Source of the DNA: Knoellia sp. p5-6-4
Lineage (GTDB): Bacteria > Actinomycetota > Actinomycetes > Actinomycetales > Dermatophilaceae
Length of the DNA: 64,000 nt
Assembly (NCBI RefSeq): GCF_029222705.1
Contig: NZ_JARGZF010000001.1
Location: forward strand, 1,918,437-1,982,436
Direction: 5' to 3'
Positions 49,928-59,647 of the stretch are shown in pieces. A model generated the notes under the pieces. It did no database searches. It saw only the letters and a program-made list of their open reading frames with translations, and had not been told where the DNA came from. The position numbers and the translations under genes were made by a program. How positions within the stretch are numbered: the first letter of the stretch is position 1; each line of letters opens with the position of its first letter.

Positions 49928-50701
49928 GTGGCCGACTCGTCGCTGGCCCTGGGCGCCTATGCCGCGGTGTTCGCCCCGCTGGAGGCGGAGGGGCGGGCCG
50001 AGGCCGTGGCCCGTCGCCTCGGCGAGGCCATCACGCTCGGGCTGCTGCCCGACGGGAGCCCGTTGCCGTCCGAGAGCGACCTGGCCGACCGGTTTGGCGT
50101 CGCGACGGTGACTGTGCGCGAGGCGCTCGCGGAGCTGCGCGAGGACAACCTCATCCGCACCCGGCGCGGCCGAGGGGGAGGGTCCTTCGTGGTCACCCCG
50201 GCCGACGGTGGCCAGCAGGCGCTTGTGGCGCGCCTGCGTCGCATGGGCCTGGGCGAGCTGCGTGACCTGGCCGACCACTACACCGCGATCGCCGCCATGT
50301 GCGCCGAGCTCGCCGCGCTCCGGGCGGACCCCGATGACGTCGAGCGACTGCGGGGCCACGTCGCGGCCGGGCGGGCGTACGGGAACGGTGCAGGACGGTG
50401 GCGCGCCGAGGGCAACTTCCACCTCGAGCTCGCCGCGGCGGCCCAGTCGGCCCGCCTCACCCGCGAGGAGATGGCGTTGCAGAGCGAGGTCGGGATGCTG
50501 TTCTGGCTCTCCCACGCGCAGGCGGGCACGGGGAACGCGCGCCCGGGCGCGGAGCCGGCCGACCGGCATACCGAGCTCGTGGACTGCATCGCCACCGGCG
50601 ATGCCGACGGGGCCCGCCGCGCGGCGGAAAGCCATGTGGCAGAGATGTTCCTGGCGGTGCGGACGTTGCACCGGCAGGTGTGGACCGGGAGGGTGCGATG
50701 A
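49928..50701 (+). CDS. GntR/FadR-family regulator
   Basis: A 257-residue regulator. The N-terminal winged helix is AVARRLGEAITLGLLPDGSPLPSESDLADRFGVATVTVREALAELREDNLIRTRRGRGGGSFV. The C-terminal all-helical FCD-type domain has HLELAAAAQSARLTREEM and AESHVAEMFL. The GTG at 49928 follows GGGAAGGAGG. It faces the polyamine importer and overlaps the Cache-domain gene by four bases (ATGA). It probably represses the importer in response to an amine or amino-acid ligand. Confidence 0.88.
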   Translation: MADSSLALGAYAAVFAPLEAEGRAEAVARRLGEAITLGLLPDGSPLPSESDLADRFGVATVTVREALAELREDNLIRTRRGRGGGSFVVTPADGGQQALVARLRRMGLGELRDLADHYTAIAAMCAELAALRADPDDVERLRGHVAAGRAYGNGAGRWRAEGNFHLELAAAAQSARLTREEMALQSEVGMLFWLSHAQAGTGNARPGAEPADRHTELVDCIATGDADGARRAAESHVAEMFLAVRTLHRQVWTGRVR

Positions 50702-51441
50702 CCTCGACAGCAGGAAGCCGGCTGGTCGGCGCGGACGTCGCCGACCTGGTGTTGCAGTGGTGTGCCGCCCTGTTCGCCGACCTCGACGAGGTGGCGGCAC
50801 AGGTGGAGCAGCAGCTGGTGGTCGAGACCCCGCGCCGCGGCGACCTCGCCATCGAGGAGACGTGCCACCGGCTGCTCACCGACCCCGGGCGCAAGGTGGC
50901 CGGCGCTGGCCTGGTGCTCGCGCCCGACGTGCTGACCGACGCGGCCTACTGGCTGGAGTGGTGGACCGCCAACCCGGACGCCTCGCCGCCCGTGCCGCGC
51001 CGGCTGGCCGCCGAGACCGACCCTCGCGCGGTCGGGTTCCGCGACTACACCCACCTGCCCTGGTATGCCGTGCCGCTCGCCACCGGGACGGCCCACATCA
51101 CCGGCCCGTACGTCGACTACCTCTGCACCGACCAGCAGACACTCACCTTCACCCGGCCCGTGTGGCGTCAGGGTGCCTTTGCCGGCGTCGTGGGCTTCGA
51201 CCTGCTCGTGCGGACCTTCGAGGAGCGGATGTTCGGGCCGTTGGAGCGGGTCGAGGGGTCGTGCGCGGTGGTCAACACCGCCGGTCGGGTGGTGACGTCG
51301 TCGGACCTGCAGTGGGTCACCGGCGACCTCATCCGCGGGCTGCCGGTCCAGCGGTGGTGGGCCGGTGAGGCGGTGCAGCACGACGCCTGGGAGTTCTGGC
51401 CGTGCCCCGGTCTCCCTCTCGGGGTGATCACCTCACGCTGA
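50698..51441 (+). CDS. Soluble Cache-domain (sensor-like) protein
   Basis: A 247-residue protein without a signal peptide or membrane helix. It has a PDC/dCache-like fold: VGFRDYTHLPWYAVPLATGTAHITGPYVDYLCTDQQTLTFTRPVW, then AGVVGFDLLV. The arrangement W-Y, then Tyr, then Asp in VGFD resembles the amine or amino-acid binding motif of dCache sensors. Such domains are normally extracellular parts of receptors; here the whole protein is cytoplasmic. It is translationally coupled to a GntR regulator that diverges from the PotABCD operon. It may bind the imported amine and modulate the regulator. Function is inferred. Confidence 0.75.
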   Translation: MTSTAGSRLVGADVADLVLQWCAALFADLDEVAAQVEQQLVVETPRRGDLAIEETCHRLLTDPGRKVAGAGLVLAPDVLTDAAYWLEWWTANPDASPPVPRRLAAETDPRAVGFRDYTHLPWYAVPLATGTAHITGPYVDYLCTDQQTLTFTRPVWRQGAFAGVVGFDLLVRTFEERMFGPLERVEGSCAVVNTAGRVVTSSDLQWVTGDLIRGLPVQRWWAGEAVQHDAWEFWPCPGLPLGVITSR

Positions 51442-51442
51442 C

Positions 51443-51463
51443 TGCCGGGCCGGCCCGCCGGCA
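51443..51463. terminator. Short hairpin between convergent genes
   Basis: TGCCGG (51443-51448) and CCGGCA (51458-51463), with a further GCCGGCCC-type centre. It fills the 25 bases between the Cache-domain gene and the convergent desaturase gene. Confidence 0.45.
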
Positions 51464-51466
51464 CGC

Positions 51467-52405
51467 TCAGGGGATGTTCATGCGCGCCTTGAGGGTGTCG
51501 CGCTTGTCCTCGAAGCGGGAAGCCTGCTTGTCGAGGTCCTGCATGAAGGCATCGAGCTCGAGGCGGGCCTGCTCACCCTCCGCGCCCAGCCCCTCGATGT
51601 CGAAGAGCTTCCAGAACCGCAGCACCGGGGCGACGACCTCGTCACGGTGAAGCCGCAGGTCGTAGATGCCGGCCACGGCCATCTCGACGGCCTTGCGCTG
51701 GAATCCGGGGATGTCCGTGCCCGGCATCTGGAAGCCCTTGACCACGTCGCGGACCGCCATGACCGTCTGGTCGGGCGCGAGCTCGAGGGCCCCCTGGAGC
51801 AGGTTGCGGTAGAAGATCATGTGCAGGTTCTCGTCGGCCGCGACGCGGGCGAGCAGCTGGTCGCACATCGGGTCGTCGGTGAACCGGCCGGTGTTGCGGT
51901 GCGAGACCCGGGTCGCCAGCTCCTGGAAGCTGACGTAGGCGAGCGAGTGCAGCAGCTCGCCCGAGTGGGCCGACTCGTAGCCCTGCGACATGTGGGTCAT
52001 TCGGAACCGTTCGAGCGCAACGGGATCGACCATGCGCTTGACGAGCATGTAGTCGCGCATGGCGATGCCGTGGCGGCCCTCCTCGGCGGTCCAGCGGTGC
52101 ACCCACTCGCCCCAGGCGTCGTCGCGCCCGAAGATGATCGCGATCTCGTGGTGGTAGCTCGGCAGGTTGTCCTCGGTGAGCAGGTTGACGATCAGCGCCG
52201 AGCGGGCGACGTCGCTCAGCGGTGCGTCGCTCGGGCTCCACGGCTCCCCGCCCATGAGCCCGTCGAAGTTGCGCCCGTCGGACCACGGGATGAACTCGTG
52301 CGGGAACCACTCCTTGGCGACCTTCAGGTGGCGGTTGAGGTTCTCCTCGACCACCTGGTTCAGCTCACGCAGCAGGTCGGTCTGGCTCCACGTGGTCGCG
52401 GTCAT
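51467..52405 (-). CDS. Acyl-ACP desaturase (ferritin-like diiron, DesA2-type)
   Basis: A 312-residue diiron enzyme of the plant-type stearoyl-ACP desaturase family found in actinobacteria. The iron-binding pairs are EEGRHG (TAEEGRHGIAMRDYM) near residue 108 and DENLHMIFYRN near residue 192. The helix with LTEDNLPSYHHEI supplies another Glu and His. It would introduce a cis double bond into ACP-bound fatty acids, adjusting membrane fluidity. An inverted repeat overlaps its promoter region upstream (52457-52474). It is a single-gene unit. Confidence 0.87.
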   Translation of the reverse strand: MTATTWSQTDLLRELNQVVEENLNRHLKVAKEWFPHEFIPWSDGRNFDGLMGGEPWSPSDAPLSDVARSALIVNLLTEDNLPSYHHEIAIIFGRDDAWGEWVHRWTAEEGRHGIAMRDYMLVKRMVDPVALERFRMTHMSQGYESAHSGELLHSLAYVSFQELATRVSHRNTGRFTDDPMCDQLLARVAADENLHMIFYRNLLQGALELAPDQTVMAVRDVVKGFQMPGTDIPGFQRKAVEMAVAGIYDLRLHRDEVVAPVLRFWKLFDIEGLGAEGEQARLELDAFMQDLDKQASRFEDKRDTLKARMNIP

Positions 52406-52456
52406 GGCGCTCGTCCTCCGATGGGGGTGGCCGATGGGGGTCTCGACCTCCGTCCA

Positions 52457-52474
52457 ACCTACGGGGGCGTAGGT
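52457..52474. promoter_or_regulatory. Inverted repeat upstream of the desaturase gene
   Basis: ACCTACG (52457-52463), GGGG, CGTAGGT (52468-52474), 52 bases before the start codon. The symmetry and position suggest a TetR-like operator. I see no gene between 52406 and 52570. Confidence 0.5.
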
Positions 52475-52570
52475 GGAGGGGCTAGTTACCCGTGAGTGCT
52501 ACCGGTGGGTCCGACCCGAGCGCCCTCGGCCCAGGGCTGGAGCGTCGGCGTCGGCGTTGGCCAACGGGCC

Positions 52571-55393
52571 TCACTCCGCCCGGCGTGCCACCGCCGGCGC
52601 CCTCCGGATGGCGACCGCCGAGAGCAGGCCCGCGAGCAGGGGCACCCCGAGGACGACGAGCACCAGGGGCAGCCAGGGGATGACGAGTGTGGGGTCGGTC
52701 TGCACCTCCTGACCGGTGACGTCGTCCCACGACGTGGCGGTCAGCGGGTAGGTGATGGCGACCCCGGGGAACAGCCCCACGACGACCCCGAGCACCGCAC
52801 CGATGAGTCCCACGACAGTGGCCTGGGATCCGGCGAGGGCCCGTCGGGTGCGCCGGGTGGCGCCCACTGCGGCGAAGGTGCCCATGTCGGCCTGCTGCTC
52901 CGCCAGTGACAGCGCCGTGGAGATCAGCGTCACGGCGAGCAGCAGGGCGGCTGCCAGGCCGAACATGACCCGCAGGACGGCGATGTCGTCGCGCTGGAAG
53001 CCGCGCTCGACGTAGAGCCACCCCTCGTCGGCGATGCTCTCGTCGAGCCGCTTCTGGGTTTCGGCGCTGATCGCACCCTCGGGGTCGCGCAGCAGCCAGC
53101 CCTGGTCGACGACGGGCCAGCCCAGCCGCTGGGCCGTCTCGGTCGTGACCATCCCGCCCGAGTCCAGCGACAGGGTGCCGTCGGTGAGTGCGCTCGTGGG
53201 CAGCTCGACCAGCGGTAGCCGCCGTGTCTGGAGGTCGGAGAGGTTCTCGAGCTCGCCGGACCCCTGGTCGATCGACGCCTGGGCGGAGACCACCTCGACC
53301 GTGCCGTTCATGCCCATGTCACGGTGAGCGGTGAGCAGTCCGCCCTCGGCCATGGCCTGCTGCTGAGCGGGATCGAGAGCGAGCCGAGCCGCGATCTCGT
53401 CGGCCGGGACAACGAGGATCTGCCCCCGGTTCCACGCCCGCGAGCCGAGCCGCATGCAGCGCTCCGCCTCACGGGAGGCAGCCAGCTCCTGCCCCGCCCT
53501 CAGGCCAAGAGCGCTCTCCGGGCTGCAGCCCGGGGGAACGACGGCCACCATGCCCAAGCGCTCACCGACCACCCCGGTCTCGCGGAAGGTGACCGTGCCG
53601 TAGGGCGTCGCCACCAGCCCGGGACCCTCGGAGCGGAGCGCCTGCGTCACCGAGATGCGGGCGTCGGGCTCTCCGACCTGCACGAACCCCTGGCCCATCG
53701 CGGCCTGGGGGCGGTACTCCCGTTGACGCTGCTCGGTGTCGCTCGCCACGCCGATGCTCAAGGCGGTCAAGGCGGCCACGCCGGCGAGGATGGCCGCGAC
53801 CGTCGGGGTCGACCGGGTGCGGTGCCGGGCGGCGTCGCGGGTGGCCATGCGGGGAGCGACCGGCAGTCGGGAGGCGAGCGCGCCGGCGAGGACGAGCAGG
53901 GCCGGCACGGTCAACAGGGCGCCGAGCACCAGCACCACGGCGCCACCGGCCATCGCGACCTCGCGACTCCCGTTCTTGACGCTGGCCACGAGGAAGAGCC
54001 CGCCGCCGACGGCCATGAGGGCCCCCACCACGGGTAGGACCCGGTTCGCGGGCGGCGAGACGCTCTGGCCGCGCATGACGCCGACGATGTCGAGCCGGCC
54101 GAGCCGGAGCGACGGGATCAGGGCGGCGGTGACCGCGCTGACCACGGCGCAGGGCACGATGATGGCCAGCGCGACCCACGGCAGGCCGAAGGTGCCGATG
54201 AGGGTCCCGGGGTGCGTGGCCCGCCAGACCGCCACGGCGGCCCGCAGCCCGAGGGCGCCCAAGACGGCTCCCCCGACGGCAGCGGCAGCGCCGAGAACGA
54301 GCGCCTGGGCCAGCACGGACCGGCGCAGCTGGCGGGTCTCGGCGCCGTTGCTCGCAGCGATGGCCAGGCTGCGCCGCTGGCGAGCCGCGCTCACCGCGAA
54401 GGCCGGGCCGACCAGCAGGGTGGTGACAATGAAGAGCATGACGCCGCCGACGAGGGCGGTGGTCGCGGCGCGGTTGGCCTCGTAGCCGGCTTGTCCCCGG
54501 ATGCTCGGGTCGAGCTCGTGGTCGGCCGGCGGGTTCTCCAGGGCGGCAGCGCTGGTCAGCACGATGCCGTACTCGTTGAGGGCGCGGACCTCTGGCCAGA
54601 GGACCGGCCGGTCACGCTGGAGGATCCACGTCGCGCCGTACCTGTCGGCGATGTCGAACACCGCAGGGACGACGAAGTCGGGCTGGCCGCCCCAGGCGCT
54701 GAGGGCTTTGGCGGTGCCGACCACGTCGACGTCGCGCGGTTCGCCCGCGACGGAGAACCGGGCGGGCCCACTCGTCGGCAGGCCCTTGTCGACCCCGGCC
54801 GGCGTCACGACGACCTCGGTGTTGTCGGTCGGCCACCGACCGGAGGTCAGTTCTGCTTTCGGCCCGATGTCGCGGCGACCGTCGACGACCAGCCCGTGGA
54901 TGCGGATGCGTCGGTCTCCGGAGAGGAACCGCGCGTCGGTCTCGGTGACAGGGACGAGTTCGCCCCCGAGGAGCCGCTCCATCGCGTCGGTGTTGTCCGC
55001 GCCGGCCACGAACCCCGGCACCGCCTTGGCCGGCGTGCCGTCGCTGGAATACGTGTCTGGCTGGGGGAACTGTGCGATCCGCTGCTCCTGGGGCGACTGG
55101 ACCAGCGCCTGACCGCTGCCCATCGTCAGCGGGATGCGGTCCGCACCGCTGAGCGTGCCGGTGTCGGCCCAGCAGGCGGCCGCCACGAGCAGGGCGACGG
55201 GCAGGGACACCATGACGAGCACGAGGATGCTGCGGCCGCGGTGCCTCCGGACGTCGCGTCGGGCCATGCGCAGGGCGACCCGCCAGCTGGCCCGCCACCG
55301 CTGCAGGCGGGTCGCCCGGTGCGGGGCCTCGGGCCGCGGGGAGGTTTCGGGAAGGTCCGGGGCGGCCGGCTGCCCCGGGGCGAGGGTGGTCAT
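52571..55393 (-). CDS. FtsX-type ABC permease (MacB/LolC-E superfamily), long form
   Basis: A 940-residue permease. A soluble N-terminal tail of about 50 residues and a first membrane helix ([21 protein letters not shown]) precede a large extracellular domain. Two FtsX modules follow, with helices near residues 310-420 ([37 protein letters not shown]), about 430-530, and about 800-930 ([42 protein letters not shown]). It works with the ATPase encoded just upstream in transcription, 9 bases away. The likely role is export or extraction of a lipid-linked or peptide substrate. PadR control suggests response to a toxic compound. Confidence 0.87.
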   Translation of the reverse strand: MTTLAPGQPAAPDLPETSPRPEAPHRATRLQRWRASWRVALRMARRDVRRHRGRSILVLVMVSLPVALLVAAACWADTGTLSGADRIPLTMGSGQALVQSPQEQRIAQFPQPDTYSSDGTPAKAVPGFVAGADNTDAMERLLGGELVPVTETDARFLSGDRRIRIHGLVVDGRRDIGPKAELTSGRWPTDNTEVVVTPAGVDKGLPTSGPARFSVAGEPRDVDVVGTAKALSAWGGQPDFVVPAVFDIADRYGATWILQRDRPVLWPEVRALNEYGIVLTSAAALENPPADHELDPSIRGQAGYEANRAATTALVGGVMLFIVTTLLVGPAFAVSAARQRRSLAIAASNGAETRQLRRSVLAQALVLGAAAAVGGAVLGALGLRAAVAVWRATHPGTLIGTFGLPWVALAIIVPCAVVSAVTAALIPSLRLGRLDIVGVMRGQSVSPPANRVLPVVGALMAVGGGLFLVASVKNGSREVAMAGGAVVLVLGALLTVPALLVLAGALASRLPVAPRMATRDAARHRTRSTPTVAAILAGVAALTALSIGVASDTEQRQREYRPQAAMGQGFVQVGEPDARISVTQALRSEGPGLVATPYGTVTFRETGVVGERLGMVAVVPPGCSPESALGLRAGQELAASREAERCMRLGSRAWNRGQILVVPADEIAARLALDPAQQQAMAEGGLLTAHRDMGMNGTVEVVSAQASIDQGSGELENLSDLQTRRLPLVELPTSALTDGTLSLDSGGMVTTETAQRLGWPVVDQGWLLRDPEGAISAETQKRLDESIADEGWLYVERGFQRDDIAVLRVMFGLAAALLLAVTLISTALSLAEQQADMGTFAAVGATRRTRRALAGSQATVVGLIGAVLGVVVGLFPGVAITYPLTATSWDDVTGQEVQTDPTLVIPWLPLVLVVLGVPLLAGLLSAVAIRRAPAVARRAE

Positions 55394-55402
55394 GCCGCGG
55401 CC

Positions 55403-56128
55403 TCAGACGGTGCTGCCGAGCAGCGAGTCGGCCGTCGACGGCCGCCCGGTGCTGTCGACGACGAGACCGTCGCGCAGGAACACGACCCGGTCAGCCCAGG
55501 CGGCGTGCCGCGCCTCGTGGGTGACGAGGAGCCCCGCGGCTCCGTCGTCGCAGCGCTCGCGCAGCACCCGCAGGACCTCCTCGCCGGTGTGCGAGTCGAG
55601 TGCGCCGGTGGGCTCGTCGGCCAGCACGAGCTTGCGGTCGCCCACGAGGGCGCGGGCGATGGCCACCCGCTGCTGCTGCCCGCCCGACATCTGGTCGGGG
55701 TAGCGGTCGGCGAGCTCACGCACGGCGACGAGGTCGAGGGCCGCCAGGGCATGCCGGCGGGCCTTGCGGACCCGCTGGCCGTCGAGCTCGAGCGGCAGGG
55801 CGACGTTCTCGGCCGCGGTCAGCGACGGGATGAGGTTGAAGTCCTGGAAGACGAACCCGACCCGGCGACGGCGCAGGCGGGCGAGCCCGTCGCCCTTGAG
55901 GCTGCCGATGGCCTCGCCCTCGATGAAGACCTGGCCGCTGGTCGGCGCGTCCAGGCCCCCGGCGAGGTTGAGCAGAGTGGACTTGCCCGAGCCGCTCGGG
56001 CCCATGACGGCCACGAGCTCCCCTGCGTGCACCTCCATGCTCACCCCGGCCAGGGCCTGCACGGCGGTGGCGTCGCTGCCGTGCACGCGGCTGACCTCGG
56101 CCAGCCGCAGGATCGGTGTCGTGCCCAT
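55403..56128 (-). CDS. MacB/LolD-type ABC ATPase
   Basis: A 241-residue ATPase: Walker [10 protein letters not shown] near residue 43, Q-loop [17 protein letters not shown], signature [15 protein letters not shown], Walker [20 protein letters not shown], and switch [21 protein letters not shown] and ADEPTGALD are the LolD/MacB hallmarks. It partners with the 940-residue FtsX permease. It starts 10 bases after the PadR gene, forming a PadR-ATPase-permease operon. Confidence 0.93.
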   Translation of the reverse strand: MGTTPILRLAEVSRVHGSDATAVQALAGVSMEVHAGELVAVMGPSGSGKSTLLNLAGGLDAPTSGQVFIEGEAIGSLKGDGLARLRRRRVGFVFQDFNLIPSLTAAENVALPLELDGQRVRKARRHALAALDLVAVRELADRYPDQMSGGQQQRVAIARALVGDRKLVLADEPTGALDSHTGEEVLRVLRERCDDGAAGLLVTHEARHAAWADRVVFLRDGLVVDSTGRPSTADSLLGSTV

Positions 56129-56138
56129 CTGTGCCCCC

Positions 56139-56735
56139 TCAGGCGGAAGTGCTGCTGTGGTCCTTGGTGATCTGCGGTGTGGGTGTGCCGTGCGCCCGCC
56201 TGCGCGGCCGCGTCGCCTCCCGGGCGAGCCGGGTCTCGACGTGGTCGAGCCAGCGGACCTCTGCCTCCGCGGCGAAGACGAGGTTCTCGAGCACCAGCAG
56301 CCAGGAGAGGTCGGTGTCGGTGTCGCCCGCGGTGGCGCGGTGCTTGAGACGGGTGAGGTCCTGCAGGTGCTTCAGGGTCGCGGTGCGCTGGGTCTGCACC
56401 ACCCGGTGAACGTCGACGCCCTCCACCGTCACGGCGAGGGCGAGCTTGATGACGAGCTCGTCGCGGGGGGTCGAGTCGCGGTCGACCGGTGCGACCCACC
56501 ATTGGGTCACCTCGGCACGGCCGGCGCTGGTGAGCCGGTAGGTGATGCGCCCCTCGGCGTCCTCGCCCACCGCCTCGACCAGGCCGTCGCGCTCCAGCCG
56601 GGCGAGGGTCGTGTAGACCTGCCCGACGTTGAGCGGCCAGGTCCCCCCGGTCCTGGCCTCGAACTCCGCCCGCAGCCGGGCGCCATACGTCGGCTCCTCG
56701 GCGAGCAGCGCCAACAGACCCAGCCGCACCGACAT
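56139..56735 (-). CDS. PadR-family transcriptional repressor
   Basis: A 198-residue PadR regulator (s2 type). The N-terminal winged helix is LGLLALLAEEPTYGARLRAEFEARTGGTWPLNVGQVYTTLARLERDGLVEAVGEDAEGRITYRLT. The C-terminal helical dimerisation domain follows (LKHLQDLTRLKHRA...). The ATG at 56735 begins the homology. It leads an operon with an ABC ATPase and FtsX permease, a common actinobacterial drug-response arrangement. Two ATACC-type palindromes upstream are candidate binding sites. Confidence 0.9.
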   Translation of the reverse strand: MSVRLGLLALLAEEPTYGARLRAEFEARTGGTWPLNVGQVYTTLARLERDGLVEAVGEDAEGRITYRLTSAGRAEVTQWWVAPVDRDSTPRDELVIKLALAVTVEGVDVHRVVQTQRTATLKHLQDLTRLKHRATAGDTDTDLSWLLVLENLVFAAEAEVRWLDHVETRLAREATRPRRRAHGTPTPQITKDHSSTSA

Positions 56736-56777
56736 GCCGTCCCCTCTCGTTGTCCCCTGCACCGGTCGGGAGACGGG

Positions 56778-56821
56778 TCTATACCCGGTATTCCCGCTGG
56801 TGGAGAAGGTATACCGAGTAT
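56778..56821 (-). promoter_or_regulatory. PadR operon promoter with two palindromic sites
   Basis: On the minus strand TATAGA (56783-56778) is a good -10. ATACCCGGTAT (56781-56791) and ATACCGAGTAT (56811-56821) are 30 bases apart, about three helical turns, one overlapping the -10 and one at or upstream of the -35. The spacing differs from the CstR-type sites near 6400, so these are probably PadR operators. The second touches the stop codon of the MFS gene. Confidence 0.6.
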
Positions 56822-58113
56822 CAGGGTGCGGCGTCAAGCGCCGCGCCGACGGTCGGCGCGGTGGCGTCGTCGCCCGCATCGGCGCTCCCCGCAGGTGACG
56901 CGGCCGGCCGGGGCACAACGCGACGGAGCAGCGGCTGCGCGACAGCGGCGAGCAGCAGGGCCGCCGCACCCGCGGCCACGGTGACCCCGAAGGCGGCGGT
57001 GTGGCCGGAGGCGTCGGCGAGCCGGCCGGCGCTCGCCGAGCCGAGCGCGTACCCCAGGCCCGTCGCGGCCGCGAGCAGCGTCATGGCCGCGCCGACCCGG
57101 GCGACCGGGGCGGCCCGCTCGCCCAGGGTGAAGTTGCTGATCATGTAGGGCGCCACCACGAAGCCGAGCACCAGCACGACGGTCACCAGCGAGCGCAGCG
57201 AGTCGGTCCACAGCAGCGGCACGGCGAGGACGAACAGGCCGGCGGCCGTGACCAGCACCCGGGTCGCGTAGCCGACGCGCTCGGGGAGGGCGGCGATCGC
57301 CAGCCCGGCGGCGACGCTGCCGATGCCGAGCACGGCGTGCACGAGCCCGGCCGTGCCGGCCTGGCCGGCGGCGGTGGCGAGCACCGTCGTGCCGGTCTGC
57401 ACCGAGCCGAAGACGACGCCGATCAGCAGCTGGGCGAGCAGCAGCACGGCGAAGACCGGCGTCACCAGCCGGCCGGCGGCGTGGCCGTCATGGCCGGCTG
57501 CATGGGTCAGCCGAGCTGTCGGGTGCAGGGCGAACCACACTCCGAAGACGAGCAGGAGGGCGGCGGCGGTCAGCAGCCCGGCGCCGGGCGCGGCCACCGC
57601 GACCAGCGTCCCGAGCAGGGCGGGGCCGAGCACGAAGGACGCCTCGTCGGCCGCGCCCTCGTAGGAGAAGGCGGCCTCGACCAGGCGCGGCTGGTGCGGG
57701 CCGCTCCCGTGGGTGATCGGACGCCACCGGGCCCGCGCGAGCGGACCGATCTGCGGGGCGAAGGCGCCGGCCAGGCCGGCGGCGGCCACGAGCAGCGTCG
57801 TCTCGGCATCGGCGGCCGCGAGGCCGACCAGCGCGGCGAGCCCGAGGCCGCCGACCACGGACTGCACGAGCACGACGGGGCGCTGCCCGAGCCGGTCGGC
57901 GAGCGCACCCGCGACGGGGGAGCACACGGCGTTCGCGACGGCGAGCGTGCCCGCGGCGAGGCCGCCCGCGGCATACGAACCGGTCGCTGAGGACACGAGG
58001 AGCAGGGCGCCCATCTGGCTCATGGCCAGGGGCAGCCGGCCGAGGAAGGCGGTGACGACGTAGAGGGGACCGGCCAGGGCGAAGAGGCGCCGGTAGGAGG
58101 CGATCGGTGACAC
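56821..58113 (-). CDS. Major facilitator superfamily transporter
   Basis: A 430-residue transporter with 12 membrane segments. The loop 2-3 signature is NAVCSPVAGALADRLGQRPVV near residue 70. RARWRPITHGSGPHQPRLVEAAFSYEGAADEASFVLGPALLGTLV is typical of the actinobacterial drug-export MFS subgroup. The GTG at 58113 is the first start; the next in-frame ATG (MSQMGALL) would remove helix 1. It ends where the PadR promoter begins. The intergenic 58114-58249 carries two ...CAAGGA direct repeats (near 58171 and 58203) but no gene. Confidence 0.87.
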   Translation of the reverse strand: MSPIASYRRLFALAGPLYVVTAFLGRLPLAMSQMGALLLVSSATGSYAAGGLAAGTLAVANAVCSPVAGALADRLGQRPVVLVQSVVGGLGLAALVGLAAADAETTLLVAAAGLAGAFAPQIGPLARARWRPITHGSGPHQPRLVEAAFSYEGAADEASFVLGPALLGTLVAVAAPGAGLLTAAALLLVFGVWFALHPTARLTHAAGHDGHAAGRLVTPVFAVLLLAQLLIGVVFGSVQTGTTVLATAAGQAGTAGLVHAVLGIGSVAAGLAIAALPERVGYATRVLVTAAGLFVLAVPLLWTDSLRSLVTVVLVLGFVVAPYMISNFTLGERAAPVARVGAAMTLLAAATGLGYALGSASAGRLADASGHTAAFGVTVAAGAAALLLAAVAQPLLRRVVPRPAASPAGSADAGDDATAPTVGAALDAAP

Positions 58114-58249
58114 GCGGGTTCGATTCTGTGCAGGTGCCGGGGTACGACACAGCGGGCGTGCGCCGAACCCGCCTCCAAGGACGCACAGGAACCCTTTGCG
58201 GCACCAAGGATATCGGACCGACGGCCCGCTCCCGACCGCTGTGCGGTGC

Positions 58250-59563
58250 CTAGGTCACGTAGGCATCGGCCGCAGTCAGGGCCTCGCCCACGATGGCCAG
58301 GCCCGTGGCAGCGTCGGCGTCGCTGATGTTGAGCGGCGGTGCGACATGGACGCGGTTGCCCAGGACCAGCGGGACCAGGTCGCGGTCGAGGCAGGCCCTC
58401 ACGAAGGCCGTCATCGGCGCATTCGCCTCGCCGGTGGCGCCCACCGGCACGAGCGGCTCCCGGCTCTGCCGGTCGCGGACGAGCTCCAGGGTCCACAGGC
58501 CCCCGATGCCACGGACATCACCCACACAGGGGTGCTGCTCCGCAAGCTTGCCCAGGCCAGGCCCGAGGACCTCCGAGCCGAGACGGGCGGCCGCCCCGAC
58601 GGTGCCCTCGTCGTGCATGGCGCCGAGGGCGCCCACGGCGGCCGCGCAGGCGAGCGGGTGCCCGCTGTAGGTCAGGCCCGCCGGGTAGGGGCGTCGGGTG
58701 AACGTCTCGAAGACCGCCTCGCCGACCAGCACGCCCCCGAGCGGCACGTAGCCCGAGTCGACGCCCTTCGCGAACACCAGCAGGTCGGGGCTCACACCCT
58801 CGTGGTCGACGCCGAACCAGGCTCCGGTGCGACCGAAACCGACCAGCACCTCGTCGGCGATGTACACGATGCCGTGACGGGTGCACAGCTCGCGGACACC
58901 GCGCAGGTAGCCGGCGGGCGGCACGATCACCCCCGAGCTGCCGACCACTGACTCCAGGACGAGGGCGGAGATCGTCGTCGGCCCCTCGAGGAGGATCACC
59001 TGCTCGAGGTGGGCGAGCGCCCGCTCGCACTCCTCCGCGGACGTGCGCGACCCGAACATCGAGCGGTACAGGAACGGGCCGAAGAAGTGCACGGCTCCCG
59101 CCGCGCCGGTGTCGCTGGCCCAGCGCCGGGGGTCGCCGGTGAGGTGGATCGAGGTCGTCGTCGAGCCGTGGTAGGAGCGGTAGGCGGCGAGCACCTTCGG
59201 CCGGCCGTTGTGCAGGCGGGCCATCCGCACCGCGTGTTCGACGGCCTCGGTGCCCCCGGTCGTGAACAGCACGTGCCCCAGCCCGTCCGGGGCCACCTCG
59301 ACGATCGCCCGGGCCGCCTCGCCACGGATGTCGGACGCGTGGGCCGGCGCAAGCGTGCACAGCCGGTCGGCCTGGTGCTTGATGGCCTCGACGATGCGCG
59401 GGTGCTGGTGGCCGAGGTTGGTGAAGACCAGCTGCGAGCTGAAGTCGAGGTATCGCCGGCCGTCCGCATCGACGAGGTGGCTGCCGGAGCCGCCGACGAA
59501 GGTCGGGACCTCTCGAGGCCCTTGCGCGACCCATGGATGGAAGACCAGCTCGTCGAGATCCAT
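58250..59563 (-). CDS. Class III PLP-dependent aminotransferase
   Basis: A 437-residue enzyme. FTTGGTEAVEHAVRMARLHNGRPKVLAAYRSYHGSTTTSIHLTGDPRRW is the cofactor phosphate region. IADEVLVGFGRTGAWFG contains the Asp binding the pyridine nitrogen, and LLVFAKGVDSGYVPLGGVLV has the Schiff-base Lys. Overall similarity is to omega- or taurine-pyruvate aminotransferases; the amino donor cannot be read from sequence. It starts after AGGCATGTC-type sequence with ATG 59563, and 84 bases separate it from the quinone oxidoreductase gene upstream. Confidence 0.87.
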   Translation of the reverse strand: MDLDELVFHPWVAQGPREVPTFVGGSGSHLVDADGRRYLDFSSQLVFTNLGHQHPRIVEAIKHQADRLCTLAPAHASDIRGEAARAIVEVAPDGLGHVLFTTGGTEAVEHAVRMARLHNGRPKVLAAYRSYHGSTTTSIHLTGDPRRWASDTGAAGAVHFFGPFLYRSMFGSRTSAEECERALAHLEQVILLEGPTTISALVLESVVGSSGVIVPPAGYLRGVRELCTRHGIVYIADEVLVGFGRTGAWFGVDHEGVSPDLLVFAKGVDSGYVPLGGVLVGEAVFETFTRRPYPAGLTYSGHPLACAAAVGALGAMHDEGTVGAAARLGSEVLGPGLGKLAEQHPCVGDVRGIGGLWTLELVRDRQSREPLVPVGATGEANAPMTAFVRACLDRDLVPLVLGNRVHVAPPLNISDADAATGLAIVGEALTAADAYVT

Positions 59564-59647
59564 GACATGCCTCCACGTCCATTGTGGGGGCCGAGGCGGC
59601 CGGCGTCATCAGCAGGTCTCCTCGGTCATGGGTTCTCCGTCGTCGGT

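Noticed and set aside
56781-56821. Additional CstR operators upstream of the PadR gene
   Set aside because: The arms resemble ATACC/GGTAT, but the spacers are 0-1 base rather than six, and a PadR gene lies directly downstream.
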